A stretch of DNA of 64,000 nucleotides, from contig CBDHYJ010000077.1 of assembly GCA_965275905.1 (NCBI GenBank), forward strand, positions 1-64,000. Direction: 5' to 3'. Positions 9,068-17,162 of this stretch are shown here, piece after piece. The position numbers and the translations under genes are program-made. Each line of letters starts with the position of its first letter. Within the stretch, counting starts at the first letter, position 1. The notes beneath the pieces were generated by a model. It ran no database searches. It was not told the origin of the DNA and worked only from the letters and a program-made list of their open reading frames with translations. The DNA is from CBDAQD01 sp965275905 (GTDB lineage: Bacteria; Pseudomonadota; Alphaproteobacteria; Rhizobiales; JAJFHC01).

Positions 9068-10231
9068 TCATGCGGTGGCGGCGGCCTTCATGCGGCTGAG
9101 CATCAACACCGCGAGGCCCGCGACAAGCCCCCAGAACGCCGACCCCAGGCCGAAGGCGGAAACGCCCGAGGCTGTCACGATGAACGTCGCCGCGGCGGTG
9201 AACTGCTCGTCGCCCGCCAAGCTTGCAGAGAGAGAAGCAACGAACGGCCCGGCGAGCGCGATGCCGGCGATGGCGACGATCAGCGCTTCGGGAAACGCCG
9301 TCAGGATCGTGACGAGCGAAGCGCCAAAAACGGCCAGCACCGCGTATCCCGCGGCGTAGACGACCCCGCACAACCAGCGCTTGGCCGGATCCGGATGAGC
9401 GTCCTCGCCCGTACAGATTGATGCGGTTATGGAAGACAGGCTCGTCGTATGACCGGCAAATCCGGCGGATGCCAGCGAGGCCAGGCCGGTGACCGCCAGG
9501 ATCGACCGCGTCGGCGGCTGATACCCGTCGGATCTCAGTACCGCGAACCCGGGCAGGTTCTGCGACGCCATGGTCACGAGATAGAGCGGAATGCCTATAC
9601 CTATGAGGACGGTGGGGTTGAATTGAGGATTGACCCAGACGAAAGCCGACAGACGCAGTTCACCGATCGGTCCGACAAGGCCGAGGCCGAAGGCAAGCCC
9701 GACACCGAACACGATGCTGATCAAAACGGCCCAGGCCGGAGAGAACAGCCGGAGAACCAGGAACAGGATCACAAGCGGCAATACGAGCCACGGCTCCAGT
9801 TGCATCTGGGCCACCACGTCCGCGACAAACGAAAACAGGACACCGGCGAGCATGGCCGATGCGACCGAAACCGGGATCCGCTCAACCAGATCGTTCAGCG
9901 GCCGCAACAAGGCCGTCAACAGGATCAAGAGCGCCGCCAGAACGAACGCCCCCACCGCCGCCTCGAGTGTCACCCCGGAGGACGCCGCGATCAGCGCCGC
10001 ACCCGGCGTCGACCACGCGGTCACGAGCGGCATGCGATGACGGATGCTCAAGACACCGGTCGTCGCCATCATTGAGACACACAGCACGGCAACCCAAGAT
10101 GACGTCTGGTCGACCGACGCCCCGACCGACTTCGCCGCTGCCAGAATGATGGCCACCGATCCGCCGAAGCCAATCAGCACGGCGACAAGGGCCGAGATGA
10201 CTATGGACGAGCGCAATCCGGAGACCTCCAC
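9068..10231 (-). CDS. benE: BenE-family benzoate/H+ symporter-like transporter
   Basis: This is a 387-residue, very hydrophobic protein with about 11-12 predicted membrane helices. Recognisable BenE blocks are MPLVTAWSTPGAALIA, NPQFNPTVLIGIGIPLYLVT, SQNLPGFAVLRSDGYQPP and FAGHTTSLSSITASICTG. Family members import benzoate or related aromatic acids with protons, but many homologues have unknown substrates. The divergent GntR/FCD regulator and the palindrome between them suggest induction by the transported acid or its product. The symbol marks the family only. Confidence 0.85.
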   Translation of the reverse strand: MEVSGLRSSIVISALVAVLIGFGGSVAIILAAAKSVGASVDQTSSWVAVLCVSMMATTGVLSIRHRMPLVTAWSTPGAALIAASSGVTLEAAVGAFVLAALLILLTALLRPLNDLVERIPVSVASAMLAGVLFSFVADVVAQMQLEPWLVLPLVILFLVLRLFSPAWAVLISIVFGVGLAFGLGLVGPIGELRLSAFVWVNPQFNPTVLIGIGIPLYLVTMASQNLPGFAVLRSDGYQPPTRSILAVTGLASLASAGFAGHTTSLSSITASICTGEDAHPDPAKRWLCGVVYAAGYAVLAVFGASLVTILTAFPEALIVAIAGIALAGPFVASLSASLAGDEQFTAAATFIVTASGVSAFGLGSAFWGLVAGLAVLMLSRMKAAATA

Positions 10232-10249
10232 TCAAATTCGACTAATGAC

Positions 10250-10284
10250 AAATTGGATCCAATTTAATAATTTGGATACTAAAT
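10250..10284. promoter_or_regulatory. GntR/FadR-type operator pair between benE-like gene and its regulator
   Basis: A perfect 16-bp palindrome, AAATTGGATCCAATTT, occupies 10250-10265. A related imperfect inverted repeat, ATTTGGATACTAAAT, follows at 10270-10284. Both share TTGGAT cores and lie in the 93-bp gap between divergent starts at 10231 and 10325. GntR/FCD regulators bind short AT-rich inverted repeats with TGG/CCA arms, so these are strong candidates for the binding site of the adjacent regulator controlling both directions. Confidence 0.6.
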
Positions 10285-10324
10285 GAAACTTCTGTCAACC
10301 TGCAATCCGCATTAATCTTCGCCA

Positions 10325-11029
10325 ATGCCACCGTCCGCCTCGAAATCCCGCAACATGTCGGCGCCCGCCCGGCGCGGACAGCAGGTCATCGACATAGTGG
10401 AGGCTCTGCGCGAGGAGATCATCGCCGGGAAACTGCCTCCGGAGAGCAGACTCGGCCAGGAACAGCTGGCCACGCGGTTCAACGTCAGCCGCATGCCGGT
10501 TCGCGAGGCCCTGCGCCGGCTGGAAGCCGATGGACTGGTCATTTTTGAACCCAACAAAAGCGTACGCGTGGCGCCACTCGGCGTTGCCGACCTTCAGGAG
10601 ATCTATGAAATGCGCGTTGCCGCCGAGACGCTGGCTCTGCGGCTCGCGCTTCCCGAGCTGACCAATGCGCAAATCGAACACGCCGCTGAAATCCAGGCGA
10701 AAATGGAACGCGCGCCGGTGGGCGCATTCGGCGAACTGAATGCGCTGTTCCACATGGCCCTCTACCAGCCCTGCGCCAGACCGCGCCTGCTCGCTCATAT
10801 CGACATGCTGGCCAATGCGGCAGACCGGTACCTGCGGATCACGATTGCCAGCCTGGATTACGCCGACAAGTCCCACCGCGAGCACCACGCCCTGCTGCGG
10901 GCGTGCAACAAGCGCGACGAGGCTGCGGCCGTTGACTGCCTGACCCGGCATATCGCGGAGGCCGGGGAGACGCTGATGGCCTTCATGCATCGCTCCGAAG
11001 CCGGTGCCGACGCCGGCAAGGCCCGCTAG
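10325..11029 (+). CDS. GntR-family transcriptional regulator with FCD ligand domain
   Basis: This is a 234-residue protein. The N-terminal winged HTH reads EEIIAGKLPPESRLGQEQLA and RFNVSRMPVREALRRLEADG, the GntR signature. The C-terminal helical FCD domain has the expected metal-ligand pattern (Asp/His in ELNALFHMALY and His in the SHREHHALLRAC block). Such regulators respond to organic acids. It is divergent from the BenE-type transporter with shared operators. ATG 10325 is used; ATG 10355 is an alternative that keeps the HTH intact. Confidence 0.85.
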   Translation: MPPSASKSRNMSAPARRGQQVIDIVEALREEIIAGKLPPESRLGQEQLATRFNVSRMPVREALRRLEADGLVIFEPNKSVRVAPLGVADLQEIYEMRVAAETLALRLALPELTNAQIEHAAEIQAKMERAPVGAFGELNALFHMALYQPCARPRLLAHIDMLANAADRYLRITIASLDYADKSHREHHALLRACNKRDEAAAVDCLTRHIAEAGETLMAFMHRSEAGADAGKAR

Positions 11030-11156
11030 AAGGTGTTACACCGCGCTTCCGGAGTTCCGCTCACGCCGGTCTTCCTTAATCCTCCTGCGGGCTTGTACGA
11101 TGTGATGGTACGGGGCTTAAATGGCCGCCGGTGTCTTCAGTTCGCAGGATTAGTAC

Positions 11157-12110
11157 ATGGCCCCAGGTTCATCCGATAACATGAGAATTGTCGTTCTTGG
11201 CGCCGCCGCCGGGGGCGGCGTTCCGCAGTGGAACTGCAACTGCGAGGTGTGCCGGCTGGCGCGGCTGGACGACGGCCGGGTCCTGCCGAGAAGCCAGTCG
11301 TCGATCGCGGTCAGCACGGACAATGACGCATGGTGCGTGTTCAACTGCTCCCCCGACATCCGGCAGCAGATATCCGCAACACCGCAACTGCAGCCAAGGC
11401 CTTCCGCCGGCGAGCGCGACAGCCCGATTGCAAGCGTCGTGCTGACCAATGCCGATGTCGATCATCTGAGCGGTCTGCTGGTCCTGCGGGAGAAGCAGGC
11501 CTTCCGGATATTTGCCACCCGCGAAGTTCTGGACGTGCTGGCCGAGAACTCGATCTTCAACGTGCTCGATCCGGCATTTGTCGAAACGACCGAGATCAGG
11601 CCGAACGTCGAATTCAGCCCCCTCCCCGGTCTGTCGATCGAAGCGTTCTTCGTCCCCGGCAAGGTCGCCCTGTTCAAGGAGCAGGATGCGGTCGAGGCGG
11701 AAGGCGAACTCAAGCTCGGCGCAGAATCCGGCAATACGATCGGGCTGCGTGTTCGTGCTGAGGAGTCCGGGCAGAGCTTTTATTACATTCCCGGATGCGC
11801 CGCGGTGACGGCCGATCTTTCCGCCAGACTGCAGGGCGCGCGGCTGCTGCTTTTTGACGGCACGGTGTGGCGGGACGACGAGATGATTACCAAGGGCCTC
11901 GGCGCCAAGTCCGGCCAGCGCATGGGGCACATGAGCATGGCCGGCGCCGACGGGTCGATGAGCGCCATCGCCGGTTTCGACATCGAGCGCAAGGTGTTCA
12001 TCCACATCAACAACAGCAACCCCGTGCTGATCGAGGGCTCACCCGAACGGGCGGAGACCACCGCGGCCGGCTGGGAAATCGCCTATGACGGCATGGAACT
12101 CACGCTTTGA
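11157..12110 (+). CDS. pqqB: Pyrroloquinoline quinone biosynthesis protein PqqB
   Basis: This is a metallo-beta-lactamase-fold PQQ biosynthesis protein. The N terminus MRIVVLGAAAGGGVPQWNCN and the following CEVC (a CxxC site) are diagnostic. The metal site region NADVDHLSGLLVLRE is present. PqqB acts in late oxidative steps of PQQ formation. ATG 11157 gives 317 residues; ATG 11181 begins exactly at the conserved MRIVVLG and may be the true start. It is transcribed opposite to pqqACDE and followed by an EthD-like gene, so it is not in the pqqA operon. Confidence 0.93.
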   Translation: MAPGSSDNMRIVVLGAAAGGGVPQWNCNCEVCRLARLDDGRVLPRSQSSIAVSTDNDAWCVFNCSPDIRQQISATPQLQPRPSAGERDSPIASVVLTNADVDHLSGLLVLREKQAFRIFATREVLDVLAENSIFNVLDPAFVETTEIRPNVEFSPLPGLSIEAFFVPGKVALFKEQDAVEAEGELKLGAESGNTIGLRVRAEESGQSFYYIPGCAAVTADLSARLQGARLLLFDGTVWRDDEMITKGLGAKSGQRMGHMSMAGADGSMSAIAGFDIERKVFIHINNSNPVLIEGSPERAETTAAGWEIAYDGMELTL

Positions 12111-12252
12111 GTACCAACGCCAACGCCGCACATCCGACCGGAGAAGACTGACTACCGACCAACCAGATTGACATCAGATGTGGACCGGGCCGCCGGCCGG
12201 TGCACATAATGCCGCGCAATGACGCGCTGGACCATTGAGCGAGGAGGAAAGA

Positions 12253-12567
12253 ATGGGCATTACCGTTTCCGTCATGTACCCCAATTCGGGTTCGAAGTTC
12301 GACATGGACTACTACATGAACACGCACGGCCCGCTGGTACATGAAAAGTGGGATCCGAAAGGCCTGAACAGTCTCAAGGTCATCAAGGGTTTCGCGACGC
12401 CCGATCCGTCCACGCCTCCGCCCTATCAGGTCATCGCCCTGCTCGATTTCGACAGCATCGATGATTTCAAGGCCGCCGTTGCCGATGCTGGCGCAGAGGT
12501 CATGGGCGATATCCCGAATTTCACCGACGTGCAGCCGGTCGTCCAGATCAGCGAGAATCTGAAATAG
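12253..12567 (+). CDS. EthD-family protein
   Basis: This is a 104-residue ferredoxin-fold protein of the EthD/dimeric alpha-beta barrel group. It shows MGITVSVMYPN, MDYYMNTHGPLVHEKW with the family YxxxxHxP-like core, and YQVIALLDFDSIDDFKAAV. The ATG at 12253 is preceded by GAGGAGGAAAGA, a strong ribosome site; a TTG 18 bases earlier is unlikely. Related proteins help in ether or polyketide degradation, but many small EthD proteins have no known role. It lies between convergent pqqB and pqqE. Confidence 0.75.
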   Translation: MGITVSVMYPNSGSKFDMDYYMNTHGPLVHEKWDPKGLNSLKVIKGFATPDPSTPPPYQVIALLDFDSIDDFKAAVADAGAEVMGDIPNFTDVQPVVQISENLK

Positions 12568-12579
12568 CGCTGCGGTCCG

Positions 12580-13662
12580 TCAGATCCGCCGGTAACTGAA
12601 CTCGGCATTCCGGCCGGGTCCGGGATCCGTCGCAAATGTGCGCAGCGCCGCGTGATGCGGCGACAGGATGCAGGCCGGATCCGTTGCCGCCGCATCGCCC
12701 GTGATCGCCATGGCCTGGCACCGGCAGCCGCCGTGATCGAGTTCCTTTCGCGGGCAGCTCCTGCAGGGTTCCTGCATCCAGTCAGTGCCCCGGAACCGCT
12801 CGAACGCGTCTGACGACTCCCAGATCTTGGCCAGAGGCAGGTCCGACACATTTTCGAACACAAGATCCGGAATCGATTGCGCCGCATGGCACGGCAGCAC
12901 GAAACCGTCCGGCGAGATGGCCATGGCGTCCTCGCCCCACCCGCCCATGCAGGGCTTGGGATAATCCGCGAAATAGTCAGGGGTCACAAAGTCGATATTC
13001 AGGATGCCGGTCAAACGTTCGCGGGCGTCTTCCACAAGCGCGATCTGGCGTTCCACATCTTCGAGGTCAGGCAGTAGGGTCGAGCGGTTGATATAGGCCC
13101 AACCGTAATACTGGACGTTCGCTATCTCCAGACGATCGGCATCCAGGTCAAGCGCCAGATCGATGAATTGCTCGACCTGGCCGATGTTATGCCGGTGGAT
13201 CGGGGCATTTATCGTCAGCGGCAGACCTGCCTCACGCACAAACCCGGCCACCTCGAGCTTGGCTTCGTACCCCCCCTTGTAGTGACCGATCAGTTCGGTG
13301 GTTTCCGCGTCGGCGCCCTGGATCGACAACTGAACATGGTCGAGGCCGGCATCGACAAGGCGCGAGAGCATGTCCTGTTTCAAAGTGACGCCGGCAGTGA
13401 TCAGGTTGGTATAGACGCCGCGACGGCTCAGAAGTTCGACCATCTGGTCGAGATCGCGCCGCAAGGTCGGTTCGCCGCCTGAGAGATGGACCTGCAGGAT
13501 CCCAAGATCGGCAGCCTGATCGAAAACGCTGAGCCACGTCTCCGTATCGAGTTCTCCCGCCGCCTTGAGCAGTTTGACCGGATTGGAACAGTAAGGGCAC
13601 TGCAACGGACAGCGGTGCGTCAGCTCCGCGAGAATGCCGATTGGAGGTCCGGGTGCAGGCAT
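12580..13662 (-). CDS. pqqE: PqqE, radical SAM PqqA peptide cyclase
   Basis: This is a 360-residue radical SAM/SPASM enzyme that makes the Glu-Tyr carbon-carbon crosslink in PqqA. The radical SAM cluster ligands are C18, C22 and C25 in THRCPLQCPYCSNP, followed by QVHLSGGEPTLRRDLDQM. The C-terminal SPASM ligands are seen in KPCMGGWGEDAMAISPDG, EPCRSCPRKELDHGGCRC and DPACILSPHH. The start is 3 bp after the pqqD stop, indicating translational coupling. Confidence 0.95.
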   Translation of the reverse strand: MPAPGPPIGILAELTHRCPLQCPYCSNPVKLLKAAGELDTETWLSVFDQAADLGILQVHLSGGEPTLRRDLDQMVELLSRRGVYTNLITAGVTLKQDMLSRLVDAGLDHVQLSIQGADAETTELIGHYKGGYEAKLEVAGFVREAGLPLTINAPIHRHNIGQVEQFIDLALDLDADRLEIANVQYYGWAYINRSTLLPDLEDVERQIALVEDARERLTGILNIDFVTPDYFADYPKPCMGGWGEDAMAISPDGFVLPCHAAQSIPDLVFENVSDLPLAKIWESSDAFERFRGTDWMQEPCRSCPRKELDHGGCRCQAMAITGDAAATDPACILSPHHAALRTFATDPGPGRNAEFSYRRI

Positions 13663-13665
13663 GTC

Positions 13666-13959
13666 TCACCCCTCACCCGCGATCAGCCGGCGATCCGCCC
13701 ATTCCTGGAGGAATGCAATGACGTCGGCTTCAATGGCGTCTCGCGGCGCATCGTATTCATCTGACAGGGCGTCTATGAGTTCGCCCGCCGTCGTCGAGCC
13801 GTTGCAGCGGCTCAGGATCTCCAGGCTGATCTCGTCGGGCCACATCACCTTCTCCGGCGCCAGCACGGCCCAGGCCTGCCGAACGTCATCGAACCTCAGC
13901 CGGATGTGAGACGGCAGTCTGGGTCTGGTGTTTCCGTCGATGACGAGACGCTTGCGCAT
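13666..13959 (-). CDS. pqqD: PqqD, PqqA-binding chaperone
   Basis: This is a 97-residue RiPP-recognition-element protein that presents the PqqA peptide to PqqE. It contains PRLPSHIRLRFDDVRQAW, VLAPEKVMWPDEISLEIL and the end AFLQEWADRRLIAGEG, all typical of PqqD. Length is normal. It sits between pqqC (11 bp upstream) and pqqE (3 bp downstream). Confidence 0.93.
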   Translation of the reverse strand: MRKRLVIDGNTRPRLPSHIRLRFDDVRQAWAVLAPEKVMWPDEISLEILSRCNGSTTAGELIDALSDEYDAPRDAIEADVIAFLQEWADRRLIAGEG

Positions 13960-13970
13960 GGGGCGACCGG

Positions 13971-14717
13971 TCAGGCCTCTTCAGGCACGAACGCGCCGGG
14001 CGGCACATGACGCGGCTCGACATAGGCATGATAGAGCGCGTCAAGCTGAGCCCATAGGATGTCGCACTTGGTGACAAGAGCATCGATTGCCGCCTGCTGC
14101 TTCTCTGGCGTATCCGCCCATTGCTTGACCAGGTCGAGGGCGTACTCGGCGTCGCGCGGCGCCTGGTGCAGCCTTGGCTTGAAGTAGGCGAGCGTGTCTT
14201 CGGTGATGTAGTCGTAGCGCGCCAGCATGGCAGGCACGCGCTCACCGATTGCAACCGGCGAAAAGAGTTCCGTCAGCGAAGAGGCCACGGCCACCAGAAG
14301 CGAGGAGTTGCGGACCAGATCGAGATAAGCGTTGACCGCGAACCGCGTGGCGGGAAGTGCCTGTGCCCTCGACCTGACGATCTCAACGTCAAGGCCGAGC
14401 CCGGCCGCGAGGTTCAGCCAGCGGGCGATGCCGCCCGTGCCATCCTCGTCTCCGTCATGATCGACAATCCGTTTGCGCCATTCCCGGCGGAATGCCGGGT
14501 CGTCCGACATGCCCACGATGAAAGCGTCCTTGCGGGGAATAACAGACTGGTAGCAGAACCGGTTCAATGCCCAGGCCTGCATCTGGCCTCTGGTCAGATC
14601 CCCGGCATTCATCATCTTGTGAAACGGATGATGAATATGATAGCGGTCCTGGCCGATCTGCCGGAGTGCATCCTCAAGCTCCGAAGGGCTCATCGGCTGA
14701 TCGACTCTGTCAAGCAC
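13971..14717 (-). CDS. pqqC: PqqC, cofactor-less PQQ synthase
   Basis: This is a 248-residue all-helical oxidase that performs the final eight-electron oxidation and ring closure to PQQ. Family blocks include RYHIHHPFHKMMNAG, MQAWALNRFCYQSVIPRKDA, RKRIVDHDGDEDGTGG and the later YITEDTLAYFKPRL. These contain the conserved His, Arg and Tyr residues of the active site. An ATG at 14693 is an alternative start. It follows pqqA after 302 bp. Confidence 0.94.
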   Translation of the reverse strand: MLDRVDQPMSPSELEDALRQIGQDRYHIHHPFHKMMNAGDLTRGQMQAWALNRFCYQSVIPRKDAFIVGMSDDPAFRREWRKRIVDHDGDEDGTGGIARWLNLAAGLGLDVEIVRSRAQALPATRFAVNAYLDLVRNSSLLVAVASSLTELFSPVAIGERVPAMLARYDYITEDTLAYFKPRLHQAPRDAEYALDLVKQWADTPEKQQAAIDALVTKCDILWAQLDALYHAYVEPRHVPPGAFVPEEA

Positions 14718-14898
14718 TGCTCAACTGCCTTTCTGATACTCACCAGATCCATCTGACCGACACTGTTCCCGGCGATTCCGTCTCGCGGAGAAAGAAATGC
14801 GGCGTCGATCGTTTCCGCAAAAATAAACCCGACCGCTTCTCCTCCGGAGCAGCATCGCAAACCGGTTCGGGAGAAGTAAGGCCGGGTCTGAATAGACA

Positions 14899-14919
14899 GT
14901 GCCATCCGCCGAATGGCAC
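14899..14919 (-). promoter_or_regulatory. Hairpin in the pqqA-pqqC intergenic region
   Basis: A perfect 7-bp inverted repeat (GTGCCAT / ATGGCAC) with a 7-base loop lies in the 302-bp stretch 14718-15019 between pqqA and pqqC. No T-tract follows on the minus strand, so it is not a classical terminator. In other bacteria pqqA transcript is in excess over downstream pqq genes; a partial terminator or processing/stability hairpin here would fit. I see nothing else with coding signal in this stretch. Confidence 0.4.
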
Positions 14920-15019
14920 AGGACGTCTAGATTATCTCGTCGGCATCACCTGCATGCGCGCATCCGCGCGAGCGGTTGCTGCGCCATGCATGTCGGGCCG
15001 CGAACGCTCGGGCGTCTTG

Positions 15020-15121
15020 TTACTTGGAGCGCTTGCAGCTTCCGATTTCGGCCGGCAGATAACGGGAAATCTCGAATCCAGCTTCTACGCGGGACATCAC
15101 CGGCTTTTTCCAAGTTTTCAT
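15020..15121 (-). CDS. pqqA: PqqA, PQQ precursor peptide
   Basis: This is a 33-residue peptide, MKTWKKPVMSRVEAGFEISR followed by YLPAEIGSCKRSK. It carries the diagnostic Glu-x-x-x-Tyr pair (E17 and Y21, in GFEISRY) whose side chains become PQQ. The N-terminal MKTWKKP resembles other PqqA peptides. Two in-frame ATGs exist at 15124 and 15121; the second sits six to seven bases after AGGAGG and is preferred. It lies upstream of pqqC-D-E with its own promoter. The C-terminal tail with Cys and three basic residues is somewhat longer than many PqqA sequences. Confidence 0.93.
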   Translation of the reverse strand: MKTWKKPVMSRVEAGFEISRYLPAEIGSCKRSK

Positions 15122-15150
15122 CATTCACCTCCTAGAGATTGGAACAGAAA

Positions 15151-15178
15151 ATTATAGAGCATCGAAAATCGGCGTCAA
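15151..15178 (-). promoter_or_regulatory. sigma70-type promoter of pqqA
   Basis: On the minus strand, TTGACG (15173-15178) is followed after 16 bp by a consensus TATAAT (15151-15156). Transcription would start near 15144, about 20 bases before the pqqA ATG, with AGGAGG in between. This is the best sigma70-like promoter noticed in the window and fits the high expression needed for a consumed peptide precursor. Confidence 0.75.
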
Positions 15179-15386
15179 AAGATAGTTTTCAGATAGTGTT
15201 TCACGTTTGTGTTTCCAGTGCCTCGCACCACGATTCCCAATCAAATTCGGAATATCCGGCAGCGATATACCGGGCGTGGAACTGGCCTATCAACAACCAC
15301 CTGTCTGCCTCTGCAATGACGTTCATTTCGACCGTCGCCGCCAGGCTCGGACGTGTCGATATCGACGCCGGCTTGCAAGACCACCC

Positions 15387-16244
15387 TTACGACCCTGCTC
15401 CCGGACCGCCACGGCGCGCGATCAGACCCCTGGAGGGGTTGTAGGCGTAGACGGCAATCATAACGAATCCGAGCATGCAGCCGGCGACGATGAGCATCGC
15501 CGACCAGTTCATCTGGCCGTAAAGCGCGAAACGGATGAGCTCTACGGCATAGGTGAAGGGGTTCAGCAGGCACAGGTCATGCAGCACGGGGCTGGACTCC
15601 TTCATCCGCCACAGCGGGTAGAGCGCTGACGACATGAAGAACATCGGAAAAATCACGAAGTTCATGATGCCGGCGAAATTCTCAAGCTGCTTTATGACCG
15701 AAGACAGCACCAGCCCCAGCGCGCCCAGCATCAGACCGGAGAGCACAAGCGCCGGCAGGAGCGCGAAGTAACCGTAAAGCGGCGGCTGGACTTCCCAGAA
15801 CCAGGCGACCGCCAGAAAGACATAGACCTGGACTACGGAAACGGCCGTGCCTGCCACAAGCTTTGAGGTCAACAGGAACCAGCGCGGATACGGGCTGACG
15901 AGCAGTGTCCGCATGGTGCCCATCTCCCGGTCGTAGACCATGCCGAGAGAGGACTGCATGCCGTTGAAGAGCTGGATCATCGCCACAAGACCGGGCGTGA
16001 TGTAGACCTCGTAGGGCACATGGGTCCCGTAGGGTTCGATAACCGAGACACCGAGTACGGCGCGGAATCCAGCCGCGAAAATCAACAACCAGACCAGTGG
16101 CCGCACGAGCGCAGCTATGAAGCGTCCCCTCTGCTGCAGGAACCGCAACCCTTCCCGCCATACGATTCCGCCGAGACAGCGCAGATATCCGGCAACACCG
16201 TGACTCGTCGCACGGATCGACGCCGTATTCGCCCCGGCGTTCAT
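15387..16244 (-). CDS. ABC-2 type transporter permease, PQQ/alcohol-oxidation associated type
   Basis: This is a 285-residue integral membrane protein with six predicted helices. ABC-2 blocks are LVRPLVWLLIFAAGFRAVLG, GLVAMIQLFNGMQSSLGMVYDREMGTMR (positions about 90-117) and FVIFPMFFMSSALYPLW. The start overlaps the upstream ATPase stop by 4 bp (ATGA). An ABC-2 pair of this kind commonly accompanies PQQ-dependent alcohol dehydrogenase systems (PedC-type permease); the exported substrate is not known. It is downstream of the ATPase and upstream, with a 265-bp gap, of the pqqA promoter. Confidence 0.82.
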   Translation of the reverse strand: MNAGANTASIRATSHGVAGYLRCLGGIVWREGLRFLQQRGRFIAALVRPLVWLLIFAAGFRAVLGVSVIEPYGTHVPYEVYITPGLVAMIQLFNGMQSSLGMVYDREMGTMRTLLVSPYPRWFLLTSKLVAGTAVSVVQVYVFLAVAWFWEVQPPLYGYFALLPALVLSGLMLGALGLVLSSVIKQLENFAGIMNFVIFPMFFMSSALYPLWRMKESSPVLHDLCLLNPFTYAVELIRFALYGQMNWSAMLIVAGCMLGFVMIAVYAYNPSRGLIARRGGPGAGS

Positions 16245-17014
16245 TCCGCAGCCTCGTCCGCGGCGGCTGTCTCGCGCCCCGTCAGAATATTGAATGCGGT
16301 CTTCAGATCGGTCGCCGCAGTGTCTGCGATAATCCCGTCAACGCGGCCGCACGCCATGACGTTTCCTTCGTGCAGGACCACCACATCGTCGCCCGATTCA
16401 ATCTCGTCGATCAGATGCGTAGCCCAGAGCACGCCCAGACCGCGTTCTTCAACCAGCCGCCGCACATGGGCAACGATGTCCTGACGGGCACCGATGTCGA
16501 GACCGACAGTGGGCTCGTCGAGAAGGAGCATGCTCGGTTCGTGCAGCAGCGCGCGGGCGATCTCGACGCGGCGCGCCTGACCGCCCGAGAGATTGCGCAC
16601 TTTGTCGGAGGCCCTGTCCTCAAGACCGATCCGGGCCAGTTCCTCGCGCGCCCTCTCCCGCACGATCCGCCCCGGCAGACCATGCAAGGCGCCGTGATAG
16701 AACATGTTCTGCATGACGCTGAGATCCGGATCCAGGGTGCGGCTCTGGAACACGACGCCAAGATGTCCAAGCGCCCTGGTCGGGTGCCGCCGCACGTCGT
16801 TGCCCATGACGCGGATCGCGCCGCTTGTGTTGTCGTAAAGCCGTGTGATCAGCGAGAAGAGCGTCGTCTTGCCTGCGCCGTTCAATCCGAGAAGCGCGCA
16901 GAAGCCGCCCTGCACGATCGTCAGGCTCACATTGTTCAGGGCCTTTCGGGCCCCGAAAGCGTGGCTGACGCCGTCAACCTCGAGGGCCGGACTCCGGGGA
17001 TTGTCGGTCTTCAC
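16241..17014 (-). CDS. ABC transporter ATP-binding protein, PQQ-dependent alcohol dehydrogenase system type
   Basis: This is a 257-residue ABC ATPase. It shows Walker A GLNGAGKTTLFSLI, Q-loop LGVVFQSRTLDPDLS, signature NLSGGQARRVEIARALLHEP, Walker B MLLLDEPTVGLD and the H-loop ATHLIDEI. The short LDPDLSVMQN segment and overall pattern fit the group found next to PQQ-dependent dehydrogenases. It pairs with the overlapping permease. No PQQ-dependent dehydrogenase gene is in the window, so the link is by position beside pqqA-E. Confidence 0.85.
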   Translation of the reverse strand: MKTDNPRSPALEVDGVSHAFGARKALNNVSLTIVQGGFCALLGLNGAGKTTLFSLITRLYDNTSGAIRVMGNDVRRHPTRALGHLGVVFQSRTLDPDLSVMQNMFYHGALHGLPGRIVRERAREELARIGLEDRASDKVRNLSGGQARRVEIARALLHEPSMLLLDEPTVGLDIGARQDIVAHVRRLVEERGLGVLWATHLIDEIESGDDVVVLHEGNVMACGRVDGIIADTAATDLKTAFNILTGRETAAADEAAE

Positions 17015-17056
17015 GTCGCGTTCACTCGGTCGTCGGCGCCGGCCTCCCGGCGCGCG

Positions 17057-17156
17057 CTACTCAATGGTGGTGTCGGCGACCATACCCTTCTCTTCGAGGC
17101 CCGAACAGGCCATCTCATATCTGCCGGGCTTCACCGGAACGCAGAAGATGCCAGCC
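17057..17156 (-). pseudogene. Possible remnant of a cupredoxin C-terminus
   Basis: The minus frame ending at TAG 17057-17059 reads AGIFCVPVKPGRYEMACSGL and then EEKGMVADTTIE. This resembles the C-terminal copper loop of a cupredoxin (PGxYxxxC followed by GM). The usual His is not evident, the open frame runs back into the end of the YceI gene without a start codon, and there is no upstream cupredoxin core. I read it as a degraded fragment between the YceI and ABC genes. It could be chance. Confidence 0.3.
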
Positions 17157-17162
17157 GTTCGC

